Source of the DNA: Actinoplanes octamycinicus | Lineage (GTDB): Bacteria > Actinomycetota > Actinomycetes > Mycobacteriales > Micromonosporaceae | Length of the DNA stretch: 64,000 nt | Assembly (NCBI RefSeq): GCF_014205225.1 | Contig: NZ_JACHNB010000001.1 | Location: 4,631,501-4,695,500, forward strand | Reading direction: 5' to 3' | In this document: one piece after another, positions 25,557 through 34,462 of the stretch | Numbering within the stretch: position 1 is the stretch's first letter | Layout: each line of letters begins with the position of its first letter | Position numbers and translations under genes: made by a program | Notes under the pieces: model-generated | Told to the model about the DNA's origin: nothing | Seen by the model: the letters and a program-made list of their open reading frames with translations, nothing else | Database searches by the model: none

Positions 25557-26236
25557 AGCAGCTCCCGGACCGCGTCGTAGACGCCGGCCGGCGCGCACTC
25601 GGCGTCGGCGCGGACCGCGCGGCTCAACCCGCTGCCGCGCTCCAGGTCGGCGGTGCGGGTGCGCAGCCGGACCACCGGGATGCCGGCGCGCCGGGCGGTC
25701 AGCACGTCGGTGGTCCGGTCGCCGACCAGCACGGCGGGTGCGGCAGCGCCGAGCAGCGGGCGGAGGCCCGCCGGGTCGGGCTTGCGCGGAATGCGTGTGC
25801 CGTCGCAAATGACCACCCGCTCAGCCGGTGCGAGTTCACCCAGTCCACACCGGTCGATCTTCGCGCGCTGCGCCGCGTCGTCGCCGTTGGAGACGATGGC
25901 CAGGGCGTGCCCGTCGCCGCGCAGCCGGCGGGCGGCCGCGACCACCCGTGGGTCCACGGTCACTCGCGCGACCGCCTCGGCGTGGTATTCCGCGGCGAGT
26001 CCGTCCAGGTCAGCACCGGCCGGCAGGGGCGCGCCGAGCACCGCCGCCAGCACTTCGACCAGGTCGGCGAACTGCTGATCGGAGTAGAGCAGCGTGGTCC
26101 GCCGCCAGATCGCCAGCGCACGGGCGACGTCGCAGCCGGGCAGGAGGGTGGCCAGCACGGTGCGCCGGGCCGCCCGGGTGGCGGCGGCGGTGCGCAGCAG
26201 GGTGTCGTCGAGATCGAAGATGACGAGCCCGCCCAT
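25553..26236 (-). CDS. HAD-superfamily hydrolase
   Basis: The 227-residue protein has motif I in VIFDLDDTLLRT (nucleophile and acid aspartates), motif II in AIVSNGD, the lysine in RKPDPAGLRPLL and motif IV in VLVGDRTTDVLTA. It is a soluble phosphatase with a helical cap. Coupling by GTGA to the 2H phosphoesterase gene suggests a shared nucleotide-repair or RNA-end-processing role, but this is inference. Confidence 0.92.
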   Translation of the reverse strand: MGGLVIFDLDDTLLRTAAATRAARRTVLATLLPGCDVARALAIWRRTTLLYSDQQFADLVEVLAAVLGAPLPAGADLDGLAAEYHAEAVARVTVDPRVVAAARRLRGDGHALAIVSNGDDAAQRAKIDRCGLGELAPAERVVICDGTRIPRKPDPAGLRPLLGAAAPAVLVGDRTTDVLTARRAGIPVVRLRTRTADLERGSGLSRAVRADAECAPAGVYDAVRELL

Positions 26237-26350
26237 AGGGGAAAGGATAGGTCTGCCTCGCGGTGCCCACCGGGTTCCGGCGTTCCCGTCCCGCGAGGGG
26301 ATGGTGGTCGGGGTTCGTTCGCGATCACCTCGGTGCTGCGGGAGGCTCCG

Positions 26351-27079
26351 ATGGCGCGGATCGACTTCGACGGGCCGGTGGCGGCGGTGTACCAGTCCGG
26401 CCGGGGTGCCCCGGAGGGCGGGCTGGACGGCTGGCGGGCGGCCCTCGGCCACTACCTGCCGGTGCGCGGGCCGGTGCTCGACCTCGGGGCCGGGACCGGG
26501 CTCTACGCGCAATTGCTGCGGAGCTGGTTCGGGGTGCGGATCGTCGCGGTCGAACCGGCGCTGGCCATGCTCCGGCAGGCCCCACCGGAGGCGGCCCGGG
26601 TGGTGGGCCGAGCCGAGCGGATCCCCCTCGCCGCCGGCAGCTGCGGCGCCGCCTGGCTGTCCACGATGATCCACCACGTCGCCGACCTGCCGGCCGCCGC
26701 CCGCGAACTGCGCCGGGTCCTGCCACCGGGCGCCCCGGTGCTGATCCGCAGCACCTTCCCCGGCGACCAGTCCCGGATCGCCCTCTACCGCTTCTTCCCC
26801 ACGGCCGGCGCGGTGCTGGACACCTTTCCGTCGGTGGCCCAGGTCGAGGCGGCCTTCACCGCGGCCGGCTTCGCACTCCACGAACGACGCCGGATCCGGC
26901 AGGTCAACGCGGCAACCCTCGCCGAGTTCCACGAGAAGGTCCGCCACCGCGCCAACACCACCCTGCTCGCCATCCCGGACAGCGAGTTCACCGCGGGTCT
27001 GGCGCTCCTGCGCGCGGCCGCTGCGACCGAGACTGATCAGCCGGCCGTCTCGGAGCTGACCCTGCTGGCGCTGCGCTGA
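26351..27079 (+). CDS. Class I SAM-dependent methyltransferase
   Basis: The 242-residue protein has motif I VLDLGAGTGLYAQLL near residue 42, an acidic residue in IVAVEPALAML that would bind the SAM ribose, and the post-motif segment LSTMIHHVADLPAAARELRRVL. It resembles UbiE/Methyltransf_11 proteins; the acceptor is unknown. The last 43 bp overlap the end of the convergent PfkB kinase gene. Confidence 0.88.
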   Translation: MARIDFDGPVAAVYQSGRGAPEGGLDGWRAALGHYLPVRGPVLDLGAGTGLYAQLLRSWFGVRIVAVEPALAMLRQAPPEAARVVGRAERIPLAAGSCGAAWLSTMIHHVADLPAAARELRRVLPPGAPVLIRSTFPGDQSRIALYRFFPTAGAVLDTFPSVAQVEAAFTAAGFALHERRRIRQVNAATLAEFHEKVRHRANTTLLAIPDSEFTAGLALLRAAAATETDQPAVSELTLLALR

Positions 27080-27942
27080 TCCATCCAGGAGCGGGTGCCG
27101 AAGGAGGCGCAGCTGCGGGTGGCGACCGCGGCGGCCTCGTCCAGGGCCTCGGCGAACGTGGCGTCGGTGAGTGGCCGGCGGCGGGCGACCGCGAGGGTGA
27201 GGGCGCCGTGCAGCACGTCGCCGGCGCCGAGCGTGTCGACCACCGTGGCCGGCGGCACGGGCTGCTCGGCGAAATCGGAGCCGGTCCAGCGGAGCAGCGG
27301 GTCGGCGCCACGGCTGATGGCGATCCAGCGGACGCCGGCATCGGTCAGGAAGCGGGCGATGTCGCGGTCCGAGGTGAGGCCGGGCGGCCGGAAGTCGGCC
27401 GAGCAGACCACCACGTCCAGCAGCGGGAGCAGCCTCGGGGTGACCGGTTTCCAGCTACCCGCGTCGATCAGGGTGGGTATGCCCTGGCGGCGCGCTTCGG
27501 TCAGGACCGCGACGGCCAGCTCCGGATAGTGCCCGTCGACCTGAACGGCGCCGACATCTCGCAGAACGGGCGGCAGATCGGGTGGGACCACGGAGCGGGT
27601 GGCGCCGTTGGTGGAGACGACGGCGCGGTTGCCGGTCCCGGCGCTGACCACGATGCTCGACACGGACGGCGGGCCCGGGTCATCGGCGGTCAAGTCGACC
27701 AGGCGGACGCCCAGGGAGGACAGGTCGGCGTGGATGCCGGCCGCCAGCGGATGCCGCCCGACCGCGGTGAGCAGCGTCGCCGCCCCGCCGAGATGGGCGA
27801 CGGTCGCGGCCGCGTTGGTGGCCGGGCCACCCGCCGCGACGGTCTGGGCGAGTGCGGTGACCTTCTCGTTGTCCGCCGGGTATTTCTCCACCAGCTGGAG
27901 GATGTCCAGGGTGCACAGGCCGGCCAGCAGGACCTCAGTCAT
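27037..27942 (-). CDS. PfkB-family carbohydrate/nucleoside kinase
   Basis: The 301-residue kinase has the first PfkB signature region (AAGGPATNAAATVAHLGG near residue 36) and the second signature with the catalytic Asp and anion hole in VVDTLGAGDVLHGAL (about residue 240). It phosphorylates a sugar or nucleoside. Its ATG lies inside the end of the upstream gene (8-bp overlap, GGATGACTGA), so it is coupled to an uncharacterised membrane protein, which is unusual for ribokinases. Confidence 0.92.
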   Translation of the reverse strand: MTEVLLAGLCTLDILQLVEKYPADNEKVTALAQTVAAGGPATNAAATVAHLGGAATLLTAVGRHPLAAGIHADLSSLGVRLVDLTADDPGPPSVSSIVVSAGTGNRAVVSTNGATRSVVPPDLPPVLRDVGAVQVDGHYPELAVAVLTEARRQGIPTLIDAGSWKPVTPRLLPLLDVVVCSADFRPPGLTSDRDIARFLTDAGVRWIAISRGADPLLRWTGSDFAEQPVPPATVVDTLGAGDVLHGALTLAVARRRPLTDATFAEALDEAAAVATRSCASFGTRSWMDQRSASRVSSETAG

Positions 27943-28819
27943 CCAGGCAGATCTCCTCGAGATGCGGGGCGTGGTCGGTGTAGACGCCGGTGGAGAGCAC
28001 CGCGATGAAGTTCTTGTCCCGCGGCACGCTGCCGGCCAGCTGCCGCCAGTGCTGCGAGAGGTACCACCCGGTCGCCGTGGTGCCGACCGGGCCCAGGCCG
28101 GCGACCAGCAGCCAGCGGCGCTCCGGGAACTCCTCCGGGTTCGGAGCGTAGCGGAGGATGATGCCGTACTGCTTGCGCTTGGTGGAGCGGTACTCCGAGC
28201 CGTTGCGCAGCCGGATGAACTCCGAGCCGACCTCGTCCTCGATGATGGTGAACAGCGGGTCGGCGTGCTCGTTGGCGTACAGATGCGTGCAGTCGTTGCT
28301 GGACAGGCCGAAGCTGACGAAGCTGCGCGCGCAGTCGTCGATGATCGACGTGTCCACCGTGATGATCAGCGGGCAGGTGCGGCGCGCCTCGAACGCGGTG
28401 GAGACGTAGAGCAGCGACTGGATGTCGTTGGCCGCCACCACCCGCGGGATGTCGATCCGGTGCACCGTCACCTCCTTGAACCGGGAGTGCGGCCGCTGGA
28501 AGAGCATCTGCTGGTTGTGGTGGCCCAGGGTGGCCCGGACGTCGTCGTGCATGACGAAGTCGGGGTAGCACATCAGGGTCTCCTTGCGGACCAGCTCGGC
28601 GCCGAAGAAGTGCACCCGGGCCCGGTCGGCCAGCCGGTTCTGCAGGGTGATGAACATGTCCAGGATGGTGGCGAAGATGAACGAGGTGGCCACCCCGACC
28701 AGCATGTCCTGGATCGGGTCCCGGGCGTGGAAGGCGGCGACGAAGAGCGCGGCGGACAGGGCGAGTCCGGCCAGGTCGAGCCAGAGCCGCTGGCTGTTCA
28801 GGATGCGCCGGATCCCCAT
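27935..28819 (-). CDS. Membrane-anchored protein of unknown function (two N-terminal TM helices)
   Basis: The 294-residue protein has two TM helices (about residues 12-30 and 36-58) and a soluble domain of roughly 230 residues. The N-terminus of the soluble part (VHFFGAELVRKETLMCYPDF) is followed by a Rossmann-like stretch with SFVSFGLSSND and, near the end, YGIILRYAPNPEEF then LLVAGLGPVGTTATGWYL. The pattern of a GT-containing loop after YG-NP strands recalls uncharacterised bacterial sensor domains, but I cannot name one. Overlap with the PfkB kinase start implies co-production. Confidence 0.75.
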   Translation of the reverse strand: MGIRRILNSQRLWLDLAGLALSAALFVAAFHARDPIQDMLVGVATSFIFATILDMFITLQNRLADRARVHFFGAELVRKETLMCYPDFVMHDDVRATLGHHNQQMLFQRPHSRFKEVTVHRIDIPRVVAANDIQSLLYVSTAFEARRTCPLIITVDTSIIDDCARSFVSFGLSSNDCTHLYANEHADPLFTIIEDEVGSEFIRLRNGSEYRSTKRKQYGIILRYAPNPEEFPERRWLLVAGLGPVGTTATGWYLSQHWRQLAGSVPRDKNFIAVLSTGVYTDHAPHLEEICLDD

Positions 28820-28847
28820 CGTCCTTCACGATGCAGGAAAACGGTGA

Positions 28848-29486
28848 TCAATGCACCGGCGGCGGTCCCGAACGGGCGAGCCGGGCGGCAAGTCCGTCCA
28901 CAAAGGTGACCAGCGCGAACTCGAAGCTGTCCCGGTCCACCGCGTCGGCGTGCTCGCGGAGCCGGTGCGCGTCGCCGAGTGCCGGGTACCGCTCCAGGTA
29001 GACCTGCACGTCGTCGACGAAGCCACGCGAGAACGACCCCATCGCGGCGCCGACCACCAGGTATTTCGTCGAGGCGCCGATCATCGTGGCGTCCCGGGCC
29101 GGCCAGCCGGCGGCGACCAGACCGCCGTGCACCGCGTCGGCGCGGCGCAGCGAGGCGTCCCGCTGGCCGGGGCCGTGCGCCAGGAACGGGACGATGTTCG
29201 GGTGCGCGGCGAGCGCGGCGCGGTAGGACCGGGCCCAGCCGAGCAGCCCCTCCCGCCAGCCCTCGGCGAACGCGCTGACGTCGACCTGCTCCATGATCTC
29301 GCTGGCCACGTCGTCGAGCAGTTGCTCCTTGGTCGGGTAGTGGAAGTAGAGCGCGGGGGCGCTGACGCTCAGCGCGGTGGCCAGCTTGCGCATGCTGAAG
29401 CCGTCCAGCCCGTCCCGGTCGATGATCTCCAGAGCGGCGGCCCGGATGCCCGTCTTGCTGAGCAGGGGAGTGGTCGGCCGCGGCAT
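28848..29486 (-). CDS. TetR-family regulator of the acyl-CoA dehydrogenase operon
   Basis: The 212-residue protein has an N-terminal HTH (IRAAALEIIDRDGLDGFSMR, then VSAPALYFHYPTKEQLL, about residues 14-55) and a C-terminal domain of TetR_C type. It is divergent from a beta-oxidation-type operon with an 88-bp spacer carrying two related inverted repeats, so it probably represses that operon and responds to an acyl-CoA. The start is at the conserved distance from the HTH. Confidence 0.93.
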   Translation of the reverse strand: MPRPTTPLLSKTGIRAAALEIIDRDGLDGFSMRKLATALSVSAPALYFHYPTKEQLLDDVASEIMEQVDVSAFAEGWREGLLGWARSYRAALAAHPNIVPFLAHGPGQRDASLRRADAVHGGLVAAGWPARDATMIGASTKYLVVGAAMGSFSRGFVDDVQVYLERYPALGDAHRLREHADAVDRDSFEFALVTFVDGLAARLARSGPPPVH

Positions 29487-29513
29487 GGAGGCATCTCCTG
29501 ACTGTTGTTTCGC

Positions 29514-29562
29514 CTAACACCGTTAAGTTAACATGGCACGGGAAACCTGACAGCGTTCAATT
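29514..29562. promoter_or_regulatory. Paired operators between TetR gene and acyl-CoA dehydrogenase operon
   Basis: CTAACACCGTTAAGTT (29514-29529) and CTGACAGCGTTCAATT (29547-29562) match at 12 of 16 positions and are 33 bp apart. The first contains TAAC-N3-GTTA and is followed by the palindrome GTTAAGTTAAC. Confidence 0.6.
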
Positions 29563-29574
29563 TAGGAGCGGGCC

Positions 29575-30723
29575 GTGGACCTCACCCTCTCGGCGGAACA
29601 GCACCAGCTGCGCGACCTCGCCCGGGACTGGGTGGAGCGCGAGGTCGTGCCGCACGCCACCGAGTGGGACCGCGCCGAGCAGGTCGACCCGAAGATCGTC
29701 GGAAAACTGGCCGAGCTGGGCTTCCTCGGCCTCGGGATCGCCGAGGAGTTCGGCGGCTCGGGCGGCGACTTCCTGGACTACGCCCTGGTCATGGAGGAGC
29801 TGGGCCGCGGCGACACCTCGGTGCGCGGCATCGTCTCGGTCACCCTCGGCCTGGTCGCCAAGACCATCCAGGCCTACGGCACCGACGAGCAGAAGAGGCA
29901 CTGGCTGCCCCGGTTCTGCTCGGGCGAGACGATCGGCTGCTTCGGCCTGACCGAGCCGGGCACCGGCTCCGACGCCGGCAACCTGACCACCCGCGCCGTC
30001 CGGGACGGTGACGACTGGCTGATCAGCGGGGAGAAGATCTTCATCACCAACGGGACGTGGGCCGGCCTGGCGCTGGTCTTCGCCCGCACCGGCGGCCCCG
30101 GCCCGCGTGGCGTCACCGCGTTCCTGGTCCCCACCGACCGGCCCGGCTTCGGCCGCCGCGAGATCAAGGGCAAGCTCGGGCTGCGCGGGCAGGCCACCGC
30201 CGAGCTGTCGCTCGACTCGGTGCGCGTCGCCGACGCCGAGCGGCTCGGTCCGGAGGGCGCCGGCTTCAAGATCGCGATGTCCGCGCTGGACAAGGGCCGG
30301 ATCGCGGTGGCTTCCGGTTGTGTGGGCCTGGCGCGAGGTTGTCTGGAGGCCTCCCTGGCGTACGCCGGGGAGCGCACCCAGTTCGGCAAGCCGATCGCCA
30401 CCTACCAGCTCGTCCAGGAGATGCTCGCGGACATGGCGGTGGAGACCGACGCCGCCCGGCTGCTCGTCTGGCGCGCCGCCGACCTGGTCGACCGCGGCCA
30501 GCCGTTCGGCACCGCCGCGTCGATGGCCAAACTGTTCGCCAGCGAGGCCGCGGTGAAGGCCGCGAACCAGGCGATCCAGGTCTTCGGCGGGTATGGGTAT
30601 GTCGACGAGTTCCCGGTCGGCAAGTTCATGCGCGACGCCCGCGTCCAGACCCTCTACGAGGGCACCAGCCAGATCCAGAAATTGCTCATCGGCCGAGCGC
30701 TGACCGGGATCAGCGCCTTCTAG
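29575..30723 (+). CDS. Acyl-CoA dehydrogenase 1
   Basis: The 382-residue FAD enzyme introduces a trans-2 double bond in acyl-CoA. Signatures are GCFGLTEPGTGSDAGNLTTRA (FAD/substrate loop, residues about 121-140), KIFITNG and the C-terminal QAIQVFGGYGYVDEFPVGKF, with the predicted catalytic-base region near LYEGTSQIQKL. The GTG start has AGGAG six nucleotides upstream. It is the first gene of a three-gene operon; the SDR follows after 19 bp. Confidence 0.95.
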   Translation: MDLTLSAEQHQLRDLARDWVEREVVPHATEWDRAEQVDPKIVGKLAELGFLGLGIAEEFGGSGGDFLDYALVMEELGRGDTSVRGIVSVTLGLVAKTIQAYGTDEQKRHWLPRFCSGETIGCFGLTEPGTGSDAGNLTTRAVRDGDDWLISGEKIFITNGTWAGLALVFARTGGPGPRGVTAFLVPTDRPGFGRREIKGKLGLRGQATAELSLDSVRVADAERLGPEGAGFKIAMSALDKGRIAVASGCVGLARGCLEASLAYAGERTQFGKPIATYQLVQEMLADMAVETDAARLLVWRAADLVDRGQPFGTAASMAKLFASEAAVKAANQAIQVFGGYGYVDEFPVGKFMRDARVQTLYEGTSQIQKLLIGRALTGISAF

Positions 30724-30742
30724 GAACAAGGGAGTTCTCTCT

Positions 30743-31492
30743 ATGAGCCGGGTTGCCATCGTCACCGGGGCCGCGCGCGGCATCGGCGCGGCCACCGCGT
30801 TGCAGTTCGCGTCCGAGGGCGCGGCCGTCGCCGTGCTCGACCTGAACGAGGCCGACTGCGCCGACGTGGTCGGCCGGATCCAGGCGGCCGGCGGCACCGC
30901 GATCGCGCTGGCCTGCGACGTCGCCGACGAGGCCCAGGTCGACTCGGTGATCGACAAGGTCGCCGCCGAGCTGGGCAGCGTCGACGTGCTGGTCAACAAC
31001 GCCGGCGTCACGCGGGACAACCTGCTGCACAAGATGCCCGCGTCGGACTGGGACATGGTGATGAACGTGCACCTGCGCGGCGCGTTCCTGTGCAGCCGGG
31101 CGGCCCAGCGGCACATGGTCCCGCAGCGCTCCGGCAAGATCGTCAACACCTCGAGCGTGTCCGCGCTGGGCAACCGCGGGCAGGCGAACTACGCCGCGGC
31201 CAAGGCCGGCATCCAGGGCCTGACCCGGACCCTGGCGATGGAGCTGGGCCCGTTCGGGATCAACGTCAACGCGGTCGCGCCCGGCTTCATCGTCACCGAG
31301 ATGACCGACGCCACCGCGGCTCGGATCGGCGTCTCCGCTGCCGATATGCAGGCCAAGGCGGCTGAGATCACCCCGCTGCGGCGGGTCGGCCACCCGGAGG
31401 ACATCGCCAAGGTGGTCGCGTTCCTGGCCAGCGACGCCGCCTCGTTCGTCACCGGCCAGACCCTGTACGTCGACGGCGGACGCCGCCTGTAA
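30743..31492 (+). CDS. SDR-family 3-oxoacyl-(ACP/CoA) reductase, FabG-like
   Basis: The 249-residue reductase has the NAD(P) motif TGAARGIGAATAL, the NNAG motif (VLVNNAGVTRDNLLHK), catalytic Ser in VNTSSVSA and YxxxK in NYAAAKAG. It ends in the FabG-like FVTGQTLYVDGGRR. Between two acyl-CoA dehydrogenases it likely acts as a hydroxyacyl-CoA dehydrogenase in the same catabolic route, not in fatty-acid synthesis. Confidence 0.94.
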   Translation: MSRVAIVTGAARGIGAATALQFASEGAAVAVLDLNEADCADVVGRIQAAGGTAIALACDVADEAQVDSVIDKVAAELGSVDVLVNNAGVTRDNLLHKMPASDWDMVMNVHLRGAFLCSRAAQRHMVPQRSGKIVNTSSVSALGNRGQANYAAAKAGIQGLTRTLAMELGPFGINVNAVAPGFIVTEMTDATAARIGVSAADMQAKAAEITPLRRVGHPEDIAKVVAFLASDAASFVTGQTLYVDGGRRL

Positions 31493-31505
31493 AGAAAGAG
31501 TTCTC

Positions 31506-32663
31506 ATGCGTCGCACAGTTTTCAACGAGGACCACGAAGCCTTCCGGGCGACCCTGCGGGACTTCCTGCAGTCCGAGGTCGTGCCGCACTACGACGACTG
31601 GCTGCACGAGGGCGAGGTGCCCCGCGAGTTTTACAAGAAGCTCGCCGAGCTCGGCCTGTTCGGCATCGAGGTGCCGGAGGAGTACGGCGGCGCCGGGATC
31701 GACTCGTTCAAGTTCGCCGCGGTGCAGTACGAGGAGACCGCCCGGGCCGGCGTCTCGTTCGGCGGCTCCGGCGTGCACGTCGCGCTCTGCCTGCCCTACC
31801 TGCTGAACCTCGCCACGCCGGAGCAGAAGCAGCGCTGGCTGCCGCCGTTCGTCAGCGGCGACATGATGTTCGCGATCGCGATGACCGAGCCGGGCACCGG
31901 GTCCGACCTGGCCGGGATGAGCACCACCGCCAAGCTGTCCGAGGACGGCCGGCACTACGTCCTGAACGGGGCGAAGACCTTCATCACCGGCGGCGTCCTG
32001 GCCGACCGGGTGATCGTCTGCGCCCGCACGTCGCCGCCGAAGCCGGACGACCGGCGGTTCGGCATCTCGCTGCTCGTGGTGGACACCAAGCTGCCCGGCT
32101 ACTCGGTGGGCCGCAAGCTGGACAAGCTCGGGCTGAAGACGTCGGACACCGCGGAGCTGGCGTTCCAGGACGTGCTGGTGCCGGTGGAGGATCTGCTCGG
32201 CGAGGAGAACAAGGGGTTCTCGTACCTCGGGCAGAACCTGCCGCAGGAGCGGCTCGGGATCGCGTTCGGGGCTTATGCCCAGGCCGCGGCGGCGGTGGAG
32301 TTCGCGAAGCGGTACACCCAGGAGCGGAAGGTGTTCGGGCAGACGGTCGCCTCGTTCCAGAACACCAAGTTCGAGCTGGCGGCTTGCCAGGCTGAGGTGG
32401 ACGCGGCCCAGGCGGTGGCGGATCGGGCTCTGGAGGCGCTGGACGCCGGGGAGTTGACGGCGGCCGAGGCGGCTTCGGCGAAGCTGTTCTGCACCGAGGT
32501 GGCGCATCGGGTGATCGACCGGTGCCTGCAGTTGCACGGTGGGTACGGGTTCATCAACGAGTACCCGATCGCTCGCCTTTACGCCGACAACCGGGTGAAC
32601 CGGATCTATGGCGGGACGTCCGAGGTGATGAAGATGATCATCGCTAAGGACATGGGGTTGTAG
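31506..32663 (+). CDS. Acyl-CoA dehydrogenase 2
   Basis: The 385-residue enzyme has the same family marks as the first (AIAMTEPGTGSDLAGMSTTA, NGAKTFITGG, LQLHGGYGFINEYPIARL, YGGTSEVMKMIIAKDMG) but a different N-terminus and probably a different chain specificity. It starts 13 bp after the SDR gene. The stop is 2 bp before the outer flank of hairpin element copy 2. Confidence 0.95.
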   Translation: MRRTVFNEDHEAFRATLRDFLQSEVVPHYDDWLHEGEVPREFYKKLAELGLFGIEVPEEYGGAGIDSFKFAAVQYEETARAGVSFGGSGVHVALCLPYLLNLATPEQKQRWLPPFVSGDMMFAIAMTEPGTGSDLAGMSTTAKLSEDGRHYVLNGAKTFITGGVLADRVIVCARTSPPKPDDRRFGISLLVVDTKLPGYSVGRKLDKLGLKTSDTAELAFQDVLVPVEDLLGEENKGFSYLGQNLPQERLGIAFGAYAQAAAAVEFAKRYTQERKVFGQTVASFQNTKFELAACQAEVDAAQAVADRALEALDAGELTAAEAASAKLFCTEVAHRVIDRCLQLHGGYGFINEYPIARLYADNRVNRIYGGTSEVMKMIIAKDMGL

Positions 32664-32665
32664 GG

Positions 32666-32778
32666 GCGGTTGCGCTAGGTGGGGGTTCCGGGCGGGGGCC
32701 CTCTTCGAAGCCCGTCAGGCTTGATGTCTTCGAAGAGGGCCCCCGCCCGGAACCTGTTTGGTTACCGGGGGTGCCGCG
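32666..32778. repeat. Dispersed hairpin element, copy 2 (invariant loop core)
   Basis: Perfect 27-bp arms (32684-32710 and 32728-32754) close a 17-nt loop containing CCGTCAGGCTTGAT, identical to copy 1 at 1338-1454. Inner arm bases differ between the copies (ATTC/GAAT in copy 1, CTTCGAAG in copy 2) and pairing is kept. It lies between the convergent ends of acyl-CoA dehydrogenase 2 (+) and the maltokinase-cap-like gene (-). The remaining 120 bp to 32901 show nothing further. Confidence 0.82.
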
Positions 32779-32901
32779 CTGTCTGGTTGGGGTTGGGCTT
32801 GAGGTCGTGGGTGGGGGCGGTTCGCTTCACATCGCTGACCGTGGGTTGAGTTTTTGGTACGGCCGTAGCGCGTGGTCAGGGTGCGCGGTCAGGGTGTTTG
32901 G

Positions 32902-33465
32902 TCAGGGGGTTAGGCGGGCTAGCACCAGCGGGGTGTCTACTCCGGACCAGTGGGCGGTCAGGGTGGCTTCGCCTGGGGTGGCAGGGGTGTCCGGGATGCG
33001 GATGATCTCCAGGGTGCCGTGGGCTTCGGGGGTGCCGGTGCCTTGGAGGAGCAGGGACGGTGGGCGGATCGTCACCTGGCCGTCGCTGTGGATCTCCTCC
33101 TGGGCCTGGGTGCCGGCGGTCTTGATCACGTTGGTCAGGACGGTGGTGAAGATCGGGTCGCCGCAGGCGTCGTAGACCCAGCGCTTGCCCAGGACGCTGT
33201 GGGTGGTGGTGCCGACCAGGAAGTCGTCGGCGCCGTCGAGCGGGGCGTCTCGGTAGGTCAGCGGGGTGTGCAGGACGGGGCCGTCGCCGGCTCGGACCAG
33301 CATGATCTCGATGCCTACGGCGCCGGCCGGGTCGTCGAAACGGCCGGCGGAGACTCGGGTCACCTCGGGGGCCGGTGGGCCGGGGTACCAGGGCTGGGTG
33401 GGCAGCCAGGTGCTGAGCAACTCCAGTTTTGACGGGCGGATCTCCGCCTTGTGCAGCAACGCCAT
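32902..33465 (-). CDS. Stand-alone maltokinase N-cap-like protein
   Basis: The 187-residue protein begins MALLHKAEIRPSKLELLSTW and continues with PGRFDDPAGAVGIE-type wording (GRFDDPAGAVGIEIMLV), matching the N-terminal cap domain of mycobacterial maltokinases. The kinase domain is missing. Small proteins of this kind are common in actinobacteria and are often mis-annotated as glucan-related enzymes; their function is unknown. The start at 33465 is the domain start, and longer frames run into the promoter region of the deacetylase. Confidence 0.8.
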   Translation of the reverse strand: MALLHKAEIRPSKLELLSTWLPTQPWYPGPPAPEVTRVSAGRFDDPAGAVGIEIMLVRAGDGPVLHTPLTYRDAPLDGADDFLVGTTTHSVLGKRWVYDACGDPIFTTVLTNVIKTAGTQAQEEIHSDGQVTIRPPSLLLQGTGTPEAHGTLEIIRIPDTPATPGEATLTAHWSGVDTPLVLARLTP

Positions 33466-33604
33466 GCCGCCCACCCTAAGGTCAGCGCACCCGTGACCGG
33501 GTTGCCTGTCATGAGGAACAGCACATTTGCACGTCCAAGTGAACATGGCACGGGTTCCTCAGCGTCTCAGGTCTGAGGACTCACCTACCGCGAGGACGCA
33601 GAGC

Positions 33605-34462
33605 ATGGCGACGAGCAGGTTGTTTCGGGCAGTGGCCACCGGTGCGCTGGTGTCCCTGATAGCCGGCTGCAGTGCCGGCGGCCATTCCCCGGCGGGCCCG
33701 GCAACCCCACCCGCGACCAGCGCTTCCGCTCCGAGCCCGGATCCGTCCGGGGCCGTGCCGGCGACCCAGGCCGGCACGCCGGAGGCGGTCACCGCCGCGC
33801 TGGCCGCGCTTCCGGAGAGTCTGCGGCGCCGCATCCCGCAGTTTCCGCCGCCGCCCGCGCCGACCAAGCTCACCCTGCCGAGAGACGGGAAGGCCGGGAT
33901 CTTCAAGCGGATCCCCACCACCGAGAAGATCGCCTTCATCACCATCGACGACGGCTGGCAGAAAGATCCGCTGGCGGCCAAGCTCTTCCAGGCGGCGAAC
34001 GTGCCGATCACGCTCTTCCTGGAGGTCAACGCGGTCGACCCGGACCCGGAGTACTTCAAGCCGCTGCAGGCTGCCGGGGCCACCATCCAGAACCACACGA
34101 TCAGCCATCCCACGATGACCTACCTGGGGTATGACGGGCAGAAACGTCAGATCTGCGAGGGTGCCGACCGCCTGGCGAAGTACTACGGCGAGCGGCCCAC
34201 GCTGTTCCGCCCGCCGGGCGGCGCCTACAACTCCACCACTTTGCGGGCCGCCCACGACTGCGGGATGAAGGCGGTCTTCAACTGGACCGAGACCACCGAC
34301 CACGGCAAGGTCTTCTACCAGCAGGACCCGCACGTGGTGCAGCCCGGCGACATCATCCTGATGCACTTCCGGCCGCGCTTCGTCGACGACTTCCTGGCCG
34401 TCCTCAAGGCCATCCACAAGGCCGGCCTGACTCCGGCCCGGTTGGAGGACTACGTCCCCTGA
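33605..34462 (+). CDS. Polysaccharide deacetylase-family lipoprotein
   Basis: The 285-residue protein has a signal peptide with lipobox LIAGC (lipidated Cys near residue 20), a Pro/Ala/Ser-rich linker and a NodB-type domain from about residue 95. The first metal motif is ITIDDGW, the second HTISHP (HxxxH), and FRPPGGAYN supplies the third catalytic motif. It would remove acetyl groups from an extracellular glycan such as peptidoglycan or chitooligosaccharide. Only an Arg/Ser-rich frame precedes the start. Confidence 0.92.
   Translation: MATSRLFRAVATGALVSLIAGCSAGGHSPAGPATPPATSASAPSPDPSGAVPATQAGTPEAVTAALAALPESLRRRIPQFPPPPAPTKLTLPRDGKAGIFKRIPTTEKIAFITIDDGWQKDPLAAKLFQAANVPITLFLEVNAVDPDPEYFKPLQAAGATIQNHTISHPTMTYLGYDGQKRQICEGADRLAKYYGERPTLFRPPGGAYNSTTLRAAHDCGMKAVFNWTETTDHGKVFYQQDPHVVQPGDIILMHFRPRFVDDFLAVLKAIHKAGLTPARLEDYVP

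Noticed and set aside
25557..25808. A longer start for the 2H phosphoesterase gene
   Set aside because: The extension is antisense to the HAD hydrolase gene, and a GTG overlapping the HAD stop gives a normal coupled start.
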